A stretch of 64,000 bases of DNA from Rhodovulum sulfidophilum (GTDB lineage Bacteria; Pseudomonadota; Alphaproteobacteria; Rhodobacterales; Rhodobacteraceae). The stretch lies in assembly GCA_003241785.1 (NCBI GenBank), contig QFPW01000010.1, positions 62,001 through 126,000 of the forward strand, given 5' to 3'. Shown here one piece after another: positions 43,623 to 52,625 of the stretch. Position numbers and translations under genes: made by a program. The notes beneath the pieces were generated by a model. That model saw only the letters and a list, made by a program, of their open reading frames with translations, was not told the origin of the DNA and did no database searches. Each line of letters opens with the position of its first letter. Position 1 is the stretch's first letter.

Positions 43623-45835
43623 TCTGCAGCCTCCCGTTCGAACTGCTCGAGGATCTCGACGCAGGCGGGCCGCAGCGCGATCGCATCCGCGCCGCGCGGC
43701 TTGATGATCTGACGCGTGCTCGCCGCCGGCAGGCCGAGCGCGGGCCAGGTCTTGCTGATATTGCCGATGTTGACCCCATGCCGCCGCAGGTCCTCGATCA
43801 GCCGAATCCGCGCCGGCTCGTCGAAAGCGCTTCGCGGCAGCACATATTCCGAGCCGTCGCGCCGGGCAGTTTCACTCTCGGCCGTGGCCCGCTGGTGCAG
43901 CCAGACCATCGCGCCGAGCGCCGGCAGCGACCCTGACCAGTCCCCCTGCGCGAAGCGCAGCCAGGCCGGTTCGGCGGGTACGACCTGCTCGGCCTCGGGA
44001 GCCGGGTCCCCCGCCCCTCTCCCGCTGGTCGGGAAGAAGCTCATATCATCTTCCCCGGGAGCGGGATCCACCCGACCCCGCTTGGCACCCTCGATCACGA
44101 CGCCGTCGCGATCGTGCGGCGTCTCCCCGCTGGAGACCTCAGGCTCCGGAGCAGCCGTCAGCCGCTCACGTTCTTCCCGCCAGTCCTCCTCGAGGTTGGG
44201 AAACCGATCGGTTGTCTGGACGAAATCCCGCGAGCGCGTCCTGTGACGCCGCGCGACGCGAGAGAGACCCCGCGCCAATTCGAGATCGGAACGCTCGGCC
44301 TCGGTATCGAGCCCGGCGGCGCGGGCGATCTCCTCGAGCGCCGCCGGATCATCGTCGAGTGTCTCGTCGGCCGGGCGGAGCGTATCCTCGTCGATCCGAA
44401 CCGCGATCGTCTTCGAGGGCAGACCCGGCACGCCCTCGAAGGATACCACCGGCATGTAGTCGCGATGACCGCTCGATGGCGAACGCGCCAGCGCCAGCAG
44501 CGGCCGATGGAACATCAGCTGGTCACCATGCAGCGGATGGACCCGCGGCACCCCGAGGCTGCCGGCTTCAAGCTTCATGGAATAGCGAACCGTCGCCGTC
44601 GTCGCGGGGATCCACGGCGGAAGTGTTTCGTCCGGGCTTGCCACCGGCAGAATTCCGGGGATCGTCGCATGCAGCACGCCGCTCTTCAGCAGTCCGTCGA
44701 AAATCGCCCGCTCAAGCTCGCTCGGCAGGGAGATCCCGAAATTTTTCGTGTTGCGCAGGAAATTCCCAAACGCGGCGATCGCCTCCTCGGTCGCGACGAA
44801 GAAGTCGAGCTCGAAATAGTGCCGGTAGTCCGCGCCCTCTCGCCGCTCGAGATAGGCGTGGATAAAATACGAGCTCGGCGCGTTCCAGAATCGCTGCTCG
44901 GTCGCGAACTCCAGGAACCGCCGCACGATCAGCGTGTTCAGATCGACCGCGCCCGGAAGACCGCGAGGATCCCGGTCATACCGCACCGACTGGTGATCCG
45001 CGTCCCGCACTACCGCGAACAGCGGTGCCCGGCTGGCCGATCCGGGCGTCAGCAGGAAATCCTCCACCATATCGCCGATGCGCGGGTTCGAATTGAAAAT
45101 GAAGCTCCGAAACATCGCCGGCACGATCCGGTAGAAATAGGGATGCATCCGCTGGAGATGTCCCTCGGTTTCCGGAGTGTCCCGGAATTCGATCATCACA
45201 GATTCGATCTTATGCCGTTCGACCCAGTCGGTCAGCGGTCCGACCTGGGGGCGCCACACCATCCGGTGGCTCGGCGCCGCCACCGAGCGATAGCCGTTCG
45301 GGTTTGCCCCCTTGATCGCGCGCGCCACCACGAGCCCGTTGGTCTCCACCTTCCCGATGTCATGCAGCAGCCCGCACAGGAAGGCTGCGAGGTTCCACGC
45401 GAACTTGTCGGCCTCGCGGTCACGCGGCGCGCTGTCCTGGTTCACAATGAACCCGGTGCTGTAGTGAAGCGCCTTGGTCGCCACGTCGAGGCTGTGTGCG
45501 AACAGTCCGCCAGGCTTGGCGTGATGGTATTGCTTGCTCGCCGGCAACAGAGAAACCCAGCTCGCGAAGCTCGTCATTAGCCGGGCGAACTCAGCGTCGA
45601 AGCCCGGCATCAGCGCGCGCGCGTCGAATGATCGGTAGGCTTGCCGCACCTGATCATGGTGCGCGCGCAGAACCGCCGACGGCTTCAGCAGCGGATAGGA
45701 CTCCTGCGTCGGATAGGCCACGTCCGGCGGTATCTCCCCCGCTTCGCCGATGAAGGCGAACGGATCATCCCGAAGCGGCTCCACGACCCCGCTTCGCCCG
45801 CCGTCTCTCCGCAGAAGCCGGTCGATCCATCCCAT
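43619..45835 (-). CDS. traI: MobH-family relaxase (TraI_2 domain)
   Basis: A 738-residue relaxase. The TraI_2/MobH signature is QYHHAKPGGLFAHSLDV (His 104, 105 and 114) with a following HD pair in LLHDIGKVE (His158, Asp159), an HD-hydrolase-like metal site. A C-terminal domain with LPRSAFDEPARIRLIEDLRRHG is also family-typical. It should nick oriT, which in SXT-type elements lies near mobI. ATG 45835. Confidence 0.93.
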   Translation of the reverse strand: MGWIDRLLRRDGGRSGVVEPLRDDPFAFIGEAGEIPPDVAYPTQESYPLLKPSAVLRAHHDQVRQAYRSFDARALMPGFDAEFARLMTSFASWVSLLPASKQYHHAKPGGLFAHSLDVATKALHYSTGFIVNQDSAPRDREADKFAWNLAAFLCGLLHDIGKVETNGLVVARAIKGANPNGYRSVAAPSHRMVWRPQVGPLTDWVERHKIESVMIEFRDTPETEGHLQRMHPYFYRIVPAMFRSFIFNSNPRIGDMVEDFLLTPGSASRAPLFAVVRDADHQSVRYDRDPRGLPGAVDLNTLIVRRFLEFATEQRFWNAPSSYFIHAYLERREGADYRHYFELDFFVATEEAIAAFGNFLRNTKNFGISLPSELERAIFDGLLKSGVLHATIPGILPVASPDETLPPWIPATTATVRYSMKLEAGSLGVPRVHPLHGDQLMFHRPLLALARSPSSGHRDYMPVVSFEGVPGLPSKTIAVRIDEDTLRPADETLDDDPAALEEIARAAGLDTEAERSDLELARGLSRVARRHRTRSRDFVQTTDRFPNLEEDWREERERLTAAPEPEVSSGETPHDRDGVVIEGAKRGRVDPAPGEDDMSFFPTSGRGAGDPAPEAEQVVPAEPAWLRFAQGDWSGSLPALGAMVWLHQRATAESETARRDGSEYVLPRSAFDEPARIRLIEDLRRHGVNIGNISKTWPALGLPAASTRQIIKPRGADAIALRPACVEILEQFEREAAE

Positions 45836-45838
45836 CGC

Positions 45839-46369
45839 TCACACCTCCCTGACCAGGCCTGAGCCAGACCGCCGCTCATGCGCGCGGCGGGCTTCGAGGT
45901 TTTCGACCACCGTGCCCATGCCGAGATACGTCTCCCGGAACACTTTCGCGGCCCGCCGGATCTCTCGCGCGCGGATCTCGTAGTCCCGCGCGATCGCCCG
46001 CATCGGCTCATCAACACCCTCGAACGCGTTCATGTGAACGCTCACACCGTCTGGCATTGGGAGCTCCCGGGTGACCCTCGCGACCCCGGCCCACTCTCCA
46101 CGACCGCCTCTGGACGAGGCTACGCGCGCCTGGCGTGGCCCTCCGATCCGGACCCAGACCAGCCTTGGCCCCCAGAACCCCTTTCGTGTTCGGACCGATA
46201 AACCCAAACCAGGCGAGTGGAGAGATCGCTTTCCGCGCGCGGCGAGCTCCGAGTTCGCCTCTTTCGCGAGTGCTTCCGCCATCCTGAACAGAGCGACGTT
46301 CACCGTCTCAATCTGGTCCAAGATGTGTTTGCAGCATATTTTCGTCGTTTCTATGTGGTCTTTTGCCAC
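45839..46369 (-). CDS. MobI-like conjugation accessory protein
   Basis: A 176-residue protein starting at GTG 46369 after AGGAG. It has a helical N-terminus, a central LGLSVRTRKGFWGPRLVWVRIG strand region and a helical basic C-terminus with RAIARDYEIRAREIRRAAKVF. The order and location just upstream of the relaxase and next to a long non-coding region match MobI(A/C) proteins, which are needed for oriT function. Assignment is tentative. Confidence 0.5.
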   Translation of the reverse strand: MAKDHIETTKICCKHILDQIETVNVALFRMAEALAKEANSELAARGKRSLHSPGLGLSVRTRKGFWGPRLVWVRIGGPRQARVASSRGGRGEWAGVARVTRELPMPDGVSVHMNAFEGVDEPMRAIARDYEIRAREIRRAAKVFRETYLGMGTVVENLEARRAHERRSGSGLVREV

Positions 46370-46958
46370 AAGACATATCTCCTGTTCACATCATTCCAGC
46401 TGTTTAAGATACTTTTATGGGGCTCTCTCGGATAGGTTGGCAATCGGAAATCCTTCCCCTCGCGCCCTCCTTGGCCCCGTTCTCCTCGGATCACCTCGTT
46501 TGGTCCCCGCAAGCCTAGGAACGCGGACGATTTTTCGCCGTCGAAATGCATTTTCTAAAACGGGCCTTCGTCTGCATGCATGCTAGCAGTTATTTCCCCG
46601 TCGAAACGACATGTTCGGTCTCCGAAATTTCCTTCACCGATCCGCGGGGATTTTCACGGGGTCGAAGCAACCAGGACCGCCGTTCCGACACACTCTCGGC
46701 GTCTTCGCCGGATCGCGCCGCCGAGGCCGTCGCCGCTAGGAGCCGCCCGGGATAGGCCCGTAGCGCCACGGAGCGGGCCGCCGAGGGGGCAAGTCGCCCG
46801 TGCCCCACCCCCCCCACGCGCGGCACTACGGAAGCCGCCCTGTTAGGCCTCCTGAGAGGAGCGCCCCGGAAATCCGCGCTCGGCCAAGGATCCTTTCCCA
46901 CTGACCCGCGCGATATCCGCTGTTCAGCACCGCAGGCCGCTCTCCCGCAGCCTGCGGT
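46370..46958. other. long non-coding region, oriT candidate
   Basis: About 590 bp without a credible gene between the MobI-like gene and the 19-bp array. It contains AT-rich patches (46330-46430, 46520-46620), two CCGTCGAAA motifs (about 46531 and 46600) and a C-rich tract near 46806-46814. In SXT/R391 the oriT lies in the intergenic region beside mobI, so this is the best place for oriT; I could not define a nick site. Confidence 0.4.
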
Positions 46959-47167
46959 GCGGCCTACTGCAACCTCTGCGGCCTGCTGCAACCTCTGCGG
47001 CCTGCTGCAACGTCTGCGGCTTGCCGCAACGCCTGCGGCTTGCTGCAACGCCTGCGGCCTACTGCAACCTCTGCGGCCTGCTGCAACGCCCGCGGCTTGC
47101 TGCAACGCCTGCGGCCTGCTGCAATGTCTGCGGCCTGCCGCGACGTCTGCGGCCTTCTGCAACCCTT
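46959..47167. repeat. eleven 19-bp direct repeats (iteron/centromere-like array)
   Basis: Eleven contiguous 19-bp units without spacers, total 209 bp, consensus GCGGCYTGCTGCAACGYCT. Each unit differs from the consensus by a few bases. Units contain a quasi-inverted GCGGC..GCTGC. It ends 76 bp before the ParA start, the position of a parS/parC partition site, although initiator iterons are also possible. 19 bp is not a multiple of three, so it is not coding repetition. Confidence 0.9.
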
Positions 47168-47243
47168 CGCGATTGACACATTCGCGGCGTATATGTGACC
47201 TTGGATAATTCCCGGCAGTTTCAGGACATATGAGGGGGAAGTC

Positions 47244-47966
47244 TTGCAAATCACTTTGGGGACGCCGAAGGGCGGCGCGGGCAAGACCACCGCGTTGTTG
47301 TCGCTGGCGAACGCCGCCAAGCTGCGACATCCGGGATGCCGCGTCGCGCTCATCGATACCGATGAAGAGGTCGGCAGCCTGCGCGCTTTCATCGCCCGGC
47401 GCGGGAAGGAGCGGGACGCGGACCGGTCGATCCGACTTTGGTCAGTCGGCGCACGCGACGGCATTGATCGGCTGGTCGACGCGCTCGCCCGCGCCAACGA
47501 TTGGGCGGACTACATATTCGTCGACGTGCATGGCGGGATCTCCGCGTTCAACGCCGCGATCGTCGAAGCGAGCGCGTTCACCCTCTTTCCGACCCGAATT
47601 GGCCTGACCGATTTCGAACCGGCCGCGAAGCTCTTCTGCGCCTACGAGGATCGCGCGGAGCGGCTCGGCCGAACCTTCGGCGGGAGCCTCCTCTTCACAT
47701 TCGCCCCGAACGCGCGATTCCTCTCCACCACCGAGAAGAAGATCCTGGCCGGGATGCGGGCCATCGGCATTCCGTTCCTGAACACGATCGTCCAGACCCG
47801 AACGGTCTACAAGGACGCGCAGGATCAAGGCCTGTTCCTCCGGGAGATGCCGACCAGCGCGGGGCTCGTCGCCGCCACCGATGAGTCCATCGGAATGTTC
47901 GACGAGATCATGGCTGTCCTCGGCGCGCCGAACCCGCGCGCCGAAGCCGAAGGAGCGCTGCGTTAA
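47244..47966 (+). CDS. parA: ParA-family partition ATPase
   Basis: A 240-residue deviant Walker ATPase: KGGAGKTT (residues 9-16), VALIDTDEEVGSL (A' region) and YIFVDVHGGISA (Walker B). It lacks an N-terminal HTH, so it is a small ParA of type Ib or orphan kind. It starts at TTG 47244 with GAGGGGGAA immediately before. Upstream lie the 19-bp repeats; downstream a ribbon-helix-helix protein that could be its partner. The likely job is plasmid partition. Confidence 0.85.
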   Translation: MQITLGTPKGGAGKTTALLSLANAAKLRHPGCRVALIDTDEEVGSLRAFIARRGKERDADRSIRLWSVGARDGIDRLVDALARANDWADYIFVDVHGGISAFNAAIVEASAFTLFPTRIGLTDFEPAAKLFCAYEDRAERLGRTFGGSLLFTFAPNARFLSTTEKKILAGMRAIGIPFLNTIVQTRTVYKDAQDQGLFLREMPTSAGLVAATDESIGMFDEIMAVLGAPNPRAEAEGALR

Positions 47967-48195
47967 CATCTTCCCCCGCCTGAAGGCGGGGGATCTCCAA
48001 GAGGGTTCGCCCCTTGTGCAATTCTCGCTTCAACGGAGATCCGATGGCCTTCCTCCACGAGCACAGACGCCGTGTTCCGGCGCAGGATGTTGATCGCAGC
48101 GTTTTCCGGCGCCGTCGCAAGCAAAACCTCCAACCACACCGAGAAGCGGCCTTCGGCCACTCTCCCTTTGATCCCAGGCCTGAACGCCGGGGTAT
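47963..48195 (-). pseudogene. TnpB (IS200/IS605 family) C-terminal relic
   Basis: The minus strand carries a 3' fragment: FRPGIKGRVAEGRFSV, then NAAINILRR, then LVEEGHRISVEA, matching the C-terminal end of TnpB proteins (the RuvC/zinc finger part ends in D..AAINILRRG). The stop TAA is shared with the end of parA on the other strand. No N-terminal TnpB part or TnpA is present, so it is a remnant inserted next to parA. Confidence 0.6.
47968..47996 (-). repeat. right-end hairpin of the TnpB element
   Basis: CCCCCGCC TGAA GGCGGGGG forms an 8-bp GC stem at the 3' end of the TnpB relic. IS200/IS605 elements end in such subterminal hairpins, which also form the end of the guide (omega) RNA. Its preservation at the end of a decayed gene is of note. 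Confidence 0.5.
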
Positions 48196-48210
48196 CCAGC
48201 GAGGATCACG

Positions 48211-48531
48211 ATGAGCAAGGCGGATGAACTGCGGGACCGGATCACCAAGAGCTTCGCACTCAGCGTCGAGGATAACGGTGTCCTCGCACGGGGCGATGCG
48301 CGAGATCCCGGGACCGCCTTCCCAGACCTCGATCTTATGAGATGGGGCGTGACGGCCGCGAGCGGCGCCGGCACCGCGCGAGTACAGATCACGATGGATC
48401 TTCGGCACTTCCAGGTCCTTGAATCGTTCGCGAAGAAGCGCCGAATGAGCAATCGCGCGGCGCTTGAACGCGTCCTCGAGAAGTTCGTCGAAAGCGGCGA
48501 GTACGACCGCCTCATGAGCCAATCCGACTGA
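48211..48531 (+). CDS. ribbon-helix-helix-type DNA-binding protein, possible ParA partner
   Basis: A 106-residue protein; GAGGAT precedes ATG 48211. The C-terminal half (about 58-95) reads ARVQITMDLRHFQVLESFAKKRRMSNRAALERVLEKFV (shown here as motif ends ARVQITMD...RRMSNRAALE), the beta-alpha-alpha pattern of RHH proteins. The N-terminal half is acidic and possibly the ParA-contact region. It would be a ParR/Omega-like centromere protein for the 19-bp array. The TnpB relic separates it from parA. Confidence 0.55.
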   Translation: MSKADELRDRITKSFALSVEDNGVLARGDARDPGTAFPDLDLMRWGVTAASGAGTARVQITMDLRHFQVLESFAKKRRMSNRAALERVLEKFVESGEYDRLMSQSD

Positions 48532-48549
48532 CGCGCGGATCTTCCGGCG

Positions 48550-49404
48550 CTACCTCGGCCCCGCCTCGGCCTCTGGCACTGGCTCGGTCGAGCGGGCGAC
48601 CCGGGTCGGAGCGCCATTCGCCTTCACCGCCTTCGGCTTTCCGAGCCCGGGAAGACCAGCGAGCACGCCGTGAAACTCGGACGCGCTCACCGTCGCCCGG
48701 TTGCCATTGAAGTTGTGATACCACGACCGGCCCTTCTTCGGGCCCGAGAGCGCGGGCAGCGCCGCCCAGACCCGCGCCAGCGCGTCCCCGAAATGAGCCG
48801 TGGCCACCCGCCCGCCCTTGAACTCTTCCCAACCCGCCTCCGAGAGCAGATAGAGCCCCATCGCATCCTGGAGCTTCGCGTCGAAAAGCTCCTCGCCGGT
48901 CAGAGCCAGAGCGTCGATCAGATGGTCCATGGTGCCGGAGACGATCTGGTAGCGCCCGGCGGCCGAGGATACCGGCGTTCCCCGGCGATAGTTCGCCCGG
49001 TTCGCGGCCTGGCGCTGCCAGGCGCGCACCTCGCGCACCTTCATCGTGGTCAGCGGTCGCGGCGGGCGCGGATTGGCGGCGCGGAAGAAGTCGTCGTAGC
49101 CGCCCGGACCTTCCTGCGATCCGATGAAGCTTAGCAAGGCATGTTCGGGGCTCGCCGGATCGAGGCTCGATCGCAGCTTGCGCGCGTCGAAGCAGGTCGC
49201 GCACATCGTGGTGATCCGGCCGGGCCCCTCCGGCTCGGGCTCCTGTCTTGGCGGAGCGAAGAAGGACTCGGCGGCGTAGAGATCTCGGGCCCTGCCCTCC
49301 TCGGCTGAAAGCTGTTCCGGCAGATCCCAGAACCCATCGCTGGCTGACCCGGTGCCCGGCGACGAGGCGAGCAGCGCCACGAGAGCGACCGTTCGAGCCC
49401 GCAT
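48550..49404 (-). CDS. GH104-like peptidoglycan lytic transglycosylase
   Basis: A 284-residue secreted protein (signal peptide about 1-21). LLSFIGSQEGPGGYDDFF gives the family Glu; SSAAGRYQIVSGTMDHL, QDAMGLYLLSEAGWEEF and LARVWAALP are the other GH104 (lambda endolysin R-like) motifs. It opens peptidoglycan for the T4SS or pilus, like VirB1. Start overlaps the stop of the upstream gene (TAATG), so the pair is coupled. Confidence 0.8.
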   Translation of the reverse strand: MRARTVALVALLASSPGTGSASDGFWDLPEQLSAEEGRARDLYAAESFFAPPRQEPEPEGPGRITTMCATCFDARKLRSSLDPASPEHALLSFIGSQEGPGGYDDFFRAANPRPPRPLTTMKVREVRAWQRQAANRANYRRGTPVSSAAGRYQIVSGTMDHLIDALALTGEELFDAKLQDAMGLYLLSEAGWEEFKGGRVATAHFGDALARVWAALPALSGPKKGRSWYHNFNGNRATVSASEFHGVLAGLPGLGKPKAVKANGAPTRVARSTEPVPEAEAGPR

Positions 49405-50549
49405 TACAGGCAGGTCCTGGGCAAGAGCCGCGGCAACGTGTTCCCCTCGGGAAACGCGAAGCTCATGTCACGGGCGACCGCCGCGGCTTCCGGACCGGTC
49501 GGGTCCTCGAAGCGGAAGATCCTCTCCCCGGCCAGGTCGGCCATCGGCCCCTCCAGCACGAGAGAGACCTTGCTCGACAGATGCTCGCCGTCGGGCGCGT
49601 GCTCCACCTTGCTCAGCCGCGCCGCTCCATGGCCGGCGAGCGCGGTCGCGGCGAAAATCCCCAGACCTTCGAACTCGTCCGCCGCCAGGCCGAGCTTCCA
49701 ATCGACGGACGCGAGGATCTCGATGTGGCCGCCCCGGCAGTAGAGCTCGAGCAGGTAATCCCCGCTCGGTCGGGTCAGCGCGACCTCGACGATCCCCACG
49801 CCATTCTCGTAGCCGCGCATCTCGATCGAGCGGGGCTGTCCGCTGTCGAGCGCGAGCCGCGTCAGCTGGGCCTCGGTCAGGGGCAGGCTGGCACCGCCGG
49901 GGACCAGCATCGCGATCTGAAGAAGTTCGGCCGAGACCCCGTGCCTGCTGAGGTAGTCGAAGACCTCGCGCTCCCGAGGCACCGCTGCCATGCCCGCGCC
50001 CGCGTCCGCGCCATCCCCCCCGGCCGGCGCTCGATCACGCACGACGCCCAAGCCGGTGTCAAAGCCGAACTCGTGCACCTCGAGCCGTCCCGTGGAGCGC
50101 CCCGATATCCATCGTGGATCGGTATCCTTCGAGGCGAACCGCCGCTCGCCGCCGCTGTACGCCAATACGCAGGCCGAAGCGCATCGTCCGGCCTCGCCGG
50201 ACGAGTCCGGATCCACGAGCCGGATTCCGTCGGGCTGTTCGGCGCCAGGCGACGCGGATACCACCGTCCCGAGCCTATAGGCGCGAAACAGATCGCCAAG
50301 TCGGATGGCGGCCGCGAGATCGCCTCCTTCCGAATCGAGATGCACCAGCGCGCCGGTCAGCGCGCCGGCGGCGTCCATGAAGGCGAGAAAGCTTGCCGGC
50401 GTCGTGGGATCGATCTCGCCCTCCGCCGCGATCCAGCGGTCCTCGTTGGCATTCCGAACAACTCTGAACTCCATCGCCGTCGCGATCTCAGCGTGAGCGA
50501 AAATCGCCGCGCAGGTCGCTACTTGGACGATGGCCGCGACCTTTCCCAT
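49404..50549 (-). CDS. secreted ClpP/crotonase-like (COG3904-type) protein
   Basis: A 381-residue periplasmic protein: signal peptide at the N-terminus (VATCAAIFAHAEIATA), then GEIDPTTPASFLAFMD, VHLDSEGGDLAAAIRLGDLF and a Cys-Ala-Ser-Ala-Cys motif with VLAYSGGERRF. This is the ClpP-like spiral fold of COG3904 proteins, where the Ser after the Cys is the nucleophile candidate. TTGGAGG precedes ATG 50549. It is coupled to the GH104 gene; a joint envelope role in conjugation is likely but unproven. Confidence 0.65.
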   Translation of the reverse strand: MGKVAAIVQVATCAAIFAHAEIATAMEFRVVRNANEDRWIAAEGEIDPTTPASFLAFMDAAGALTGALVHLDSEGGDLAAAIRLGDLFRAYRLGTVVSASPGAEQPDGIRLVDPDSSGEAGRCASACVLAYSGGERRFASKDTDPRWISGRSTGRLEVHEFGFDTGLGVVRDRAPAGGDGADAGAGMAAVPREREVFDYLSRHGVSAELLQIAMLVPGGASLPLTEAQLTRLALDSGQPRSIEMRGYENGVGIVEVALTRPSGDYLLELYCRGGHIEILASVDWKLGLAADEFEGLGIFAATALAGHGAARLSKVEHAPDGEHLSSKVSLVLEGPMADLAGERIFRFEDPTGPEAAAVARDMSFAFPEGNTLPRLLPRTCL

Positions 50550-50655
50550 TTCGCCTCCAACGTGTCGCTATCACGACCTTTATGTTGAATATAGGTTCTC
50601 AAGATTACCAGAGCAATTCTATATTCCGATAGCCATCACGCACGAGCGCGAGAGC

Positions 50656-50686
50656 AAAAAAAAAGGAGAGTCCCAAAGGACTCTCC
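50656..50686 (-). terminator. rho-independent terminator of the recombination operon
   Basis: GGAGAGTCC (50665-50673) pairs with GGACTCTCC (50678-50686) with a 4-nt loop, and nine A residues at 50656-50664 give a U-run on the minus transcript. It lies 10 bp after the CobT-like stop codon. Confidence 0.9.
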
Positions 50687-50695
50687 CAAAGTTTG

Positions 50696-52519
50696 TCAGA
50701 TGATCCGCGTCACCAGTCGCTCGATCGCGCGAGGAAGGCCGGACACATCCCTGATCCGCTCACTATCGTCGAACAGGTGTGTGGGATAGGCCTCCGTCGA
50801 GACCACGACGCCATAGATCTCGACGCCGAGCGCGCACGCGAAACTCCGCGCACGCACGCAATCGTCGATCTCCGCCGGCCGCCCGTCGGTGACGACGAGC
50901 AGGATTCGACGCAGCTTCGTGCTTACGAGTGTCTCGAGACTCGAGAAGCGGATCGCCGGCGCGAGCGGCGTACCCCCGGAAGGGACCGGCCATCGCGCGG
51001 CGGCGCCACGCACGGTTCGTTCGACCGTCTTGGTGGCGTTGAAGGGAGCGCCGGCCGCCCCGGGGAAATGCGAGATCCGCGTTTCCACCGAGGGGAAGCT
51101 CTCGAGCGCGAGCCCGAGCCCCAAAGCAGCGGCGGTGATCGCCGCGTAGACCGCTCCGCTCGTCGACGTGGATTTGTCGACCAGCAGGTGGACGAGAGCG
51201 CTTTCGTCCTCCTCGATCACCCGTTTCTCGAAGACCCTCGGCCCGGGATGGGCCTTGGACTCCACCAGGCGCCGGTCGATCAGCGATCGGCCGCGCCTGC
51301 GCGGGGTATCCCGGAGCACGTCCCCATTCAGGAGAGGCGCCAGGGCGGGAACGAGCCGTCCGGACAGATGCCGGGCGGCCTGGAGCTGGTGCGTCATGTC
51401 CGACGCGCCGGATTGTCCTGGTTCCAGACCCGCGCCGGTTCCCGCCGGAAGCGGGAGCGGCTGGGTCGGGGCCATGGCGGCTTTGAGATCTCCGATCACA
51501 TCACCGGCCACGGCGTCGAGATAGGACTCGTCCACCGGGGGACGCCGCGCCGAAGTTCCGGAGCCTCCGGAAATATCGACGGCGGATCCCGGGGCCGCGG
51601 GCGCGCCCGTAGCAGAGCCCGTCGCCGAGCCCGTTTCAGGGGGTTCCGCCCCGGGTCCTGATCCTTCCGCCTTCGACGAAGGCTCGGAACGAGGAGCGCC
51701 CAAGGAACCATCCGATTTCGAAGAACCGGAGCCTCCGGAAGAACCATCCCGCGCGTCGCCGGGCGCCGACGGTCCGGCACCTTCCGGGGAAGGGTCGGAA
51801 CCATCGGACGCGTCGAAGGGCGCGCCGGACGCATTCGCGGGTTGCGCGGATGGCTTGCTCTGGTCGAAGAGGCTGAAGAGCTTCTCCGCCAGGGCGAGGA
51901 TTCCCCGGTAGTCTTCCTTCGTGGGACCGAGAGCGAGGATCCCGTCGGCGAGCCTGTCAGCCCGGGCGAGAACCGCCGGGTCGACCATGGTCAGCACGAC
52001 GGTTTCGCTCGCGGTCGCCGCGGCGTCGAGGATGGATTGCCCGAGCAGACGCGATCGGAACCGCATGAGCATCCAGTTCGTCACCGCCGGCCAGTAGTCC
52101 GTGGCCGGTTCGCCATCCCCGAGCACGACCATCTCGAGCGCGGCGTCCATATCGTGCCGCACCCCCGGATACTTCCGAAACAGGTGATGCTCGATGCGGA
52201 CATCCTCGCAGATGTTCTCGATGGTCTTGAGGGTCGCGAAACCCGGCTCGGAGCGATGGATCTCGCACCATGCCTTGAGGGCCTCGAACGAGGTCATCGC
52301 GACATGGCCGCCCGCCTCGTGCGCCACGCAGCCGTAGAGGGCGCGCACCGCGAGGGGATTCTCCATATCCCAATGCGGCAGGTGAATCGTCGTTCCGTCG
52401 GTGCTCGGCGGGTGGCCGAAAACGACGGAGACGCCCCACTTGCGCCCCAGAACGGAGCTGAGCTTCTGGGCGATCCGGTAGTATTTCTCCTGAGCCGGAG
52501 TAAGCGTGATCGTAGACAT
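50696..52519 (-). CDS. CobT-like VWA-domain protein
   Basis: A 607-residue protein. The N-terminal part has a zincin-like HEAGGH (VAHEAGGHVAM) with a downstream EDVRIEH, then a long acidic/Ser-Gly-rich linker and a C-terminal VWA domain with the MIDAS DKSTSTSG near residue 446 and VTDGRP. This is the CobT-like partner of MoxR-type CobS ATPases found in SXT/R391 and IncA/C elements next to bet/exo. The role there is not settled. A weak AAAGG precedes ATG 52519. Confidence 0.82.
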   Translation of the reverse strand: MSTITLTPAQEKYYRIAQKLSSVLGRKWGVSVVFGHPPSTDGTTIHLPHWDMENPLAVRALYGCVAHEAGGHVAMTSFEALKAWCEIHRSEPGFATLKTIENICEDVRIEHHLFRKYPGVRHDMDAALEMVVLGDGEPATDYWPAVTNWMLMRFRSRLLGQSILDAAATASETVVLTMVDPAVLARADRLADGILALGPTKEDYRGILALAEKLFSLFDQSKPSAQPANASGAPFDASDGSDPSPEGAGPSAPGDARDGSSGGSGSSKSDGSLGAPRSEPSSKAEGSGPGAEPPETGSATGSATGAPAAPGSAVDISGGSGTSARRPPVDESYLDAVAGDVIGDLKAAMAPTQPLPLPAGTGAGLEPGQSGASDMTHQLQAARHLSGRLVPALAPLLNGDVLRDTPRRRGRSLIDRRLVESKAHPGPRVFEKRVIEEDESALVHLLVDKSTSTSGAVYAAITAAALGLGLALESFPSVETRISHFPGAAGAPFNATKTVERTVRGAAARWPVPSGGTPLAPAIRFSSLETLVSTKLRRILLVVTDGRPAEIDDCVRARSFACALGVEIYGVVVSTEAYPTHLFDDSERIRDVSGLPRAIERLVTRII

Positions 52520-52596
52520 CGACGACCTTTCGGGTTGCCGTCGGCGGAGCGGCCTCGCAAGCGCGGGACAGTCCGGGACGGTGAATAAAGGGAGGG

Positions 52597-52621
52597 GGAA
52601 GAAGGCCGATGGCCTTCTTCC
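52597..52621 (-). promoter_or_regulatory. hairpin in the leader of the CobT-like gene
   Basis: GGAAGAAGGCC (52597-52607) pairs perfectly with GGCCTTCTTCC (52611-52621), 3-nt loop, 4 bases after the DUF3150 stop. The 3' arm GGCCTT can also pair weakly with AAGGTC near the next Shine-Dalgarno. Confidence 0.6.
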
Positions 52622-52625
52622 TGGA

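Noticed and set aside
46959..47167. CRISPR array
   Set aside because: Units are contiguous without spacers and there is no cas gene, so it is an iteron/centromere-like array.
46590..47330. 246-codon frame over the repeat array
   Set aside because: Generated by the 19-bp repeats and GC bias; it runs across the array and into parA on the other strand.
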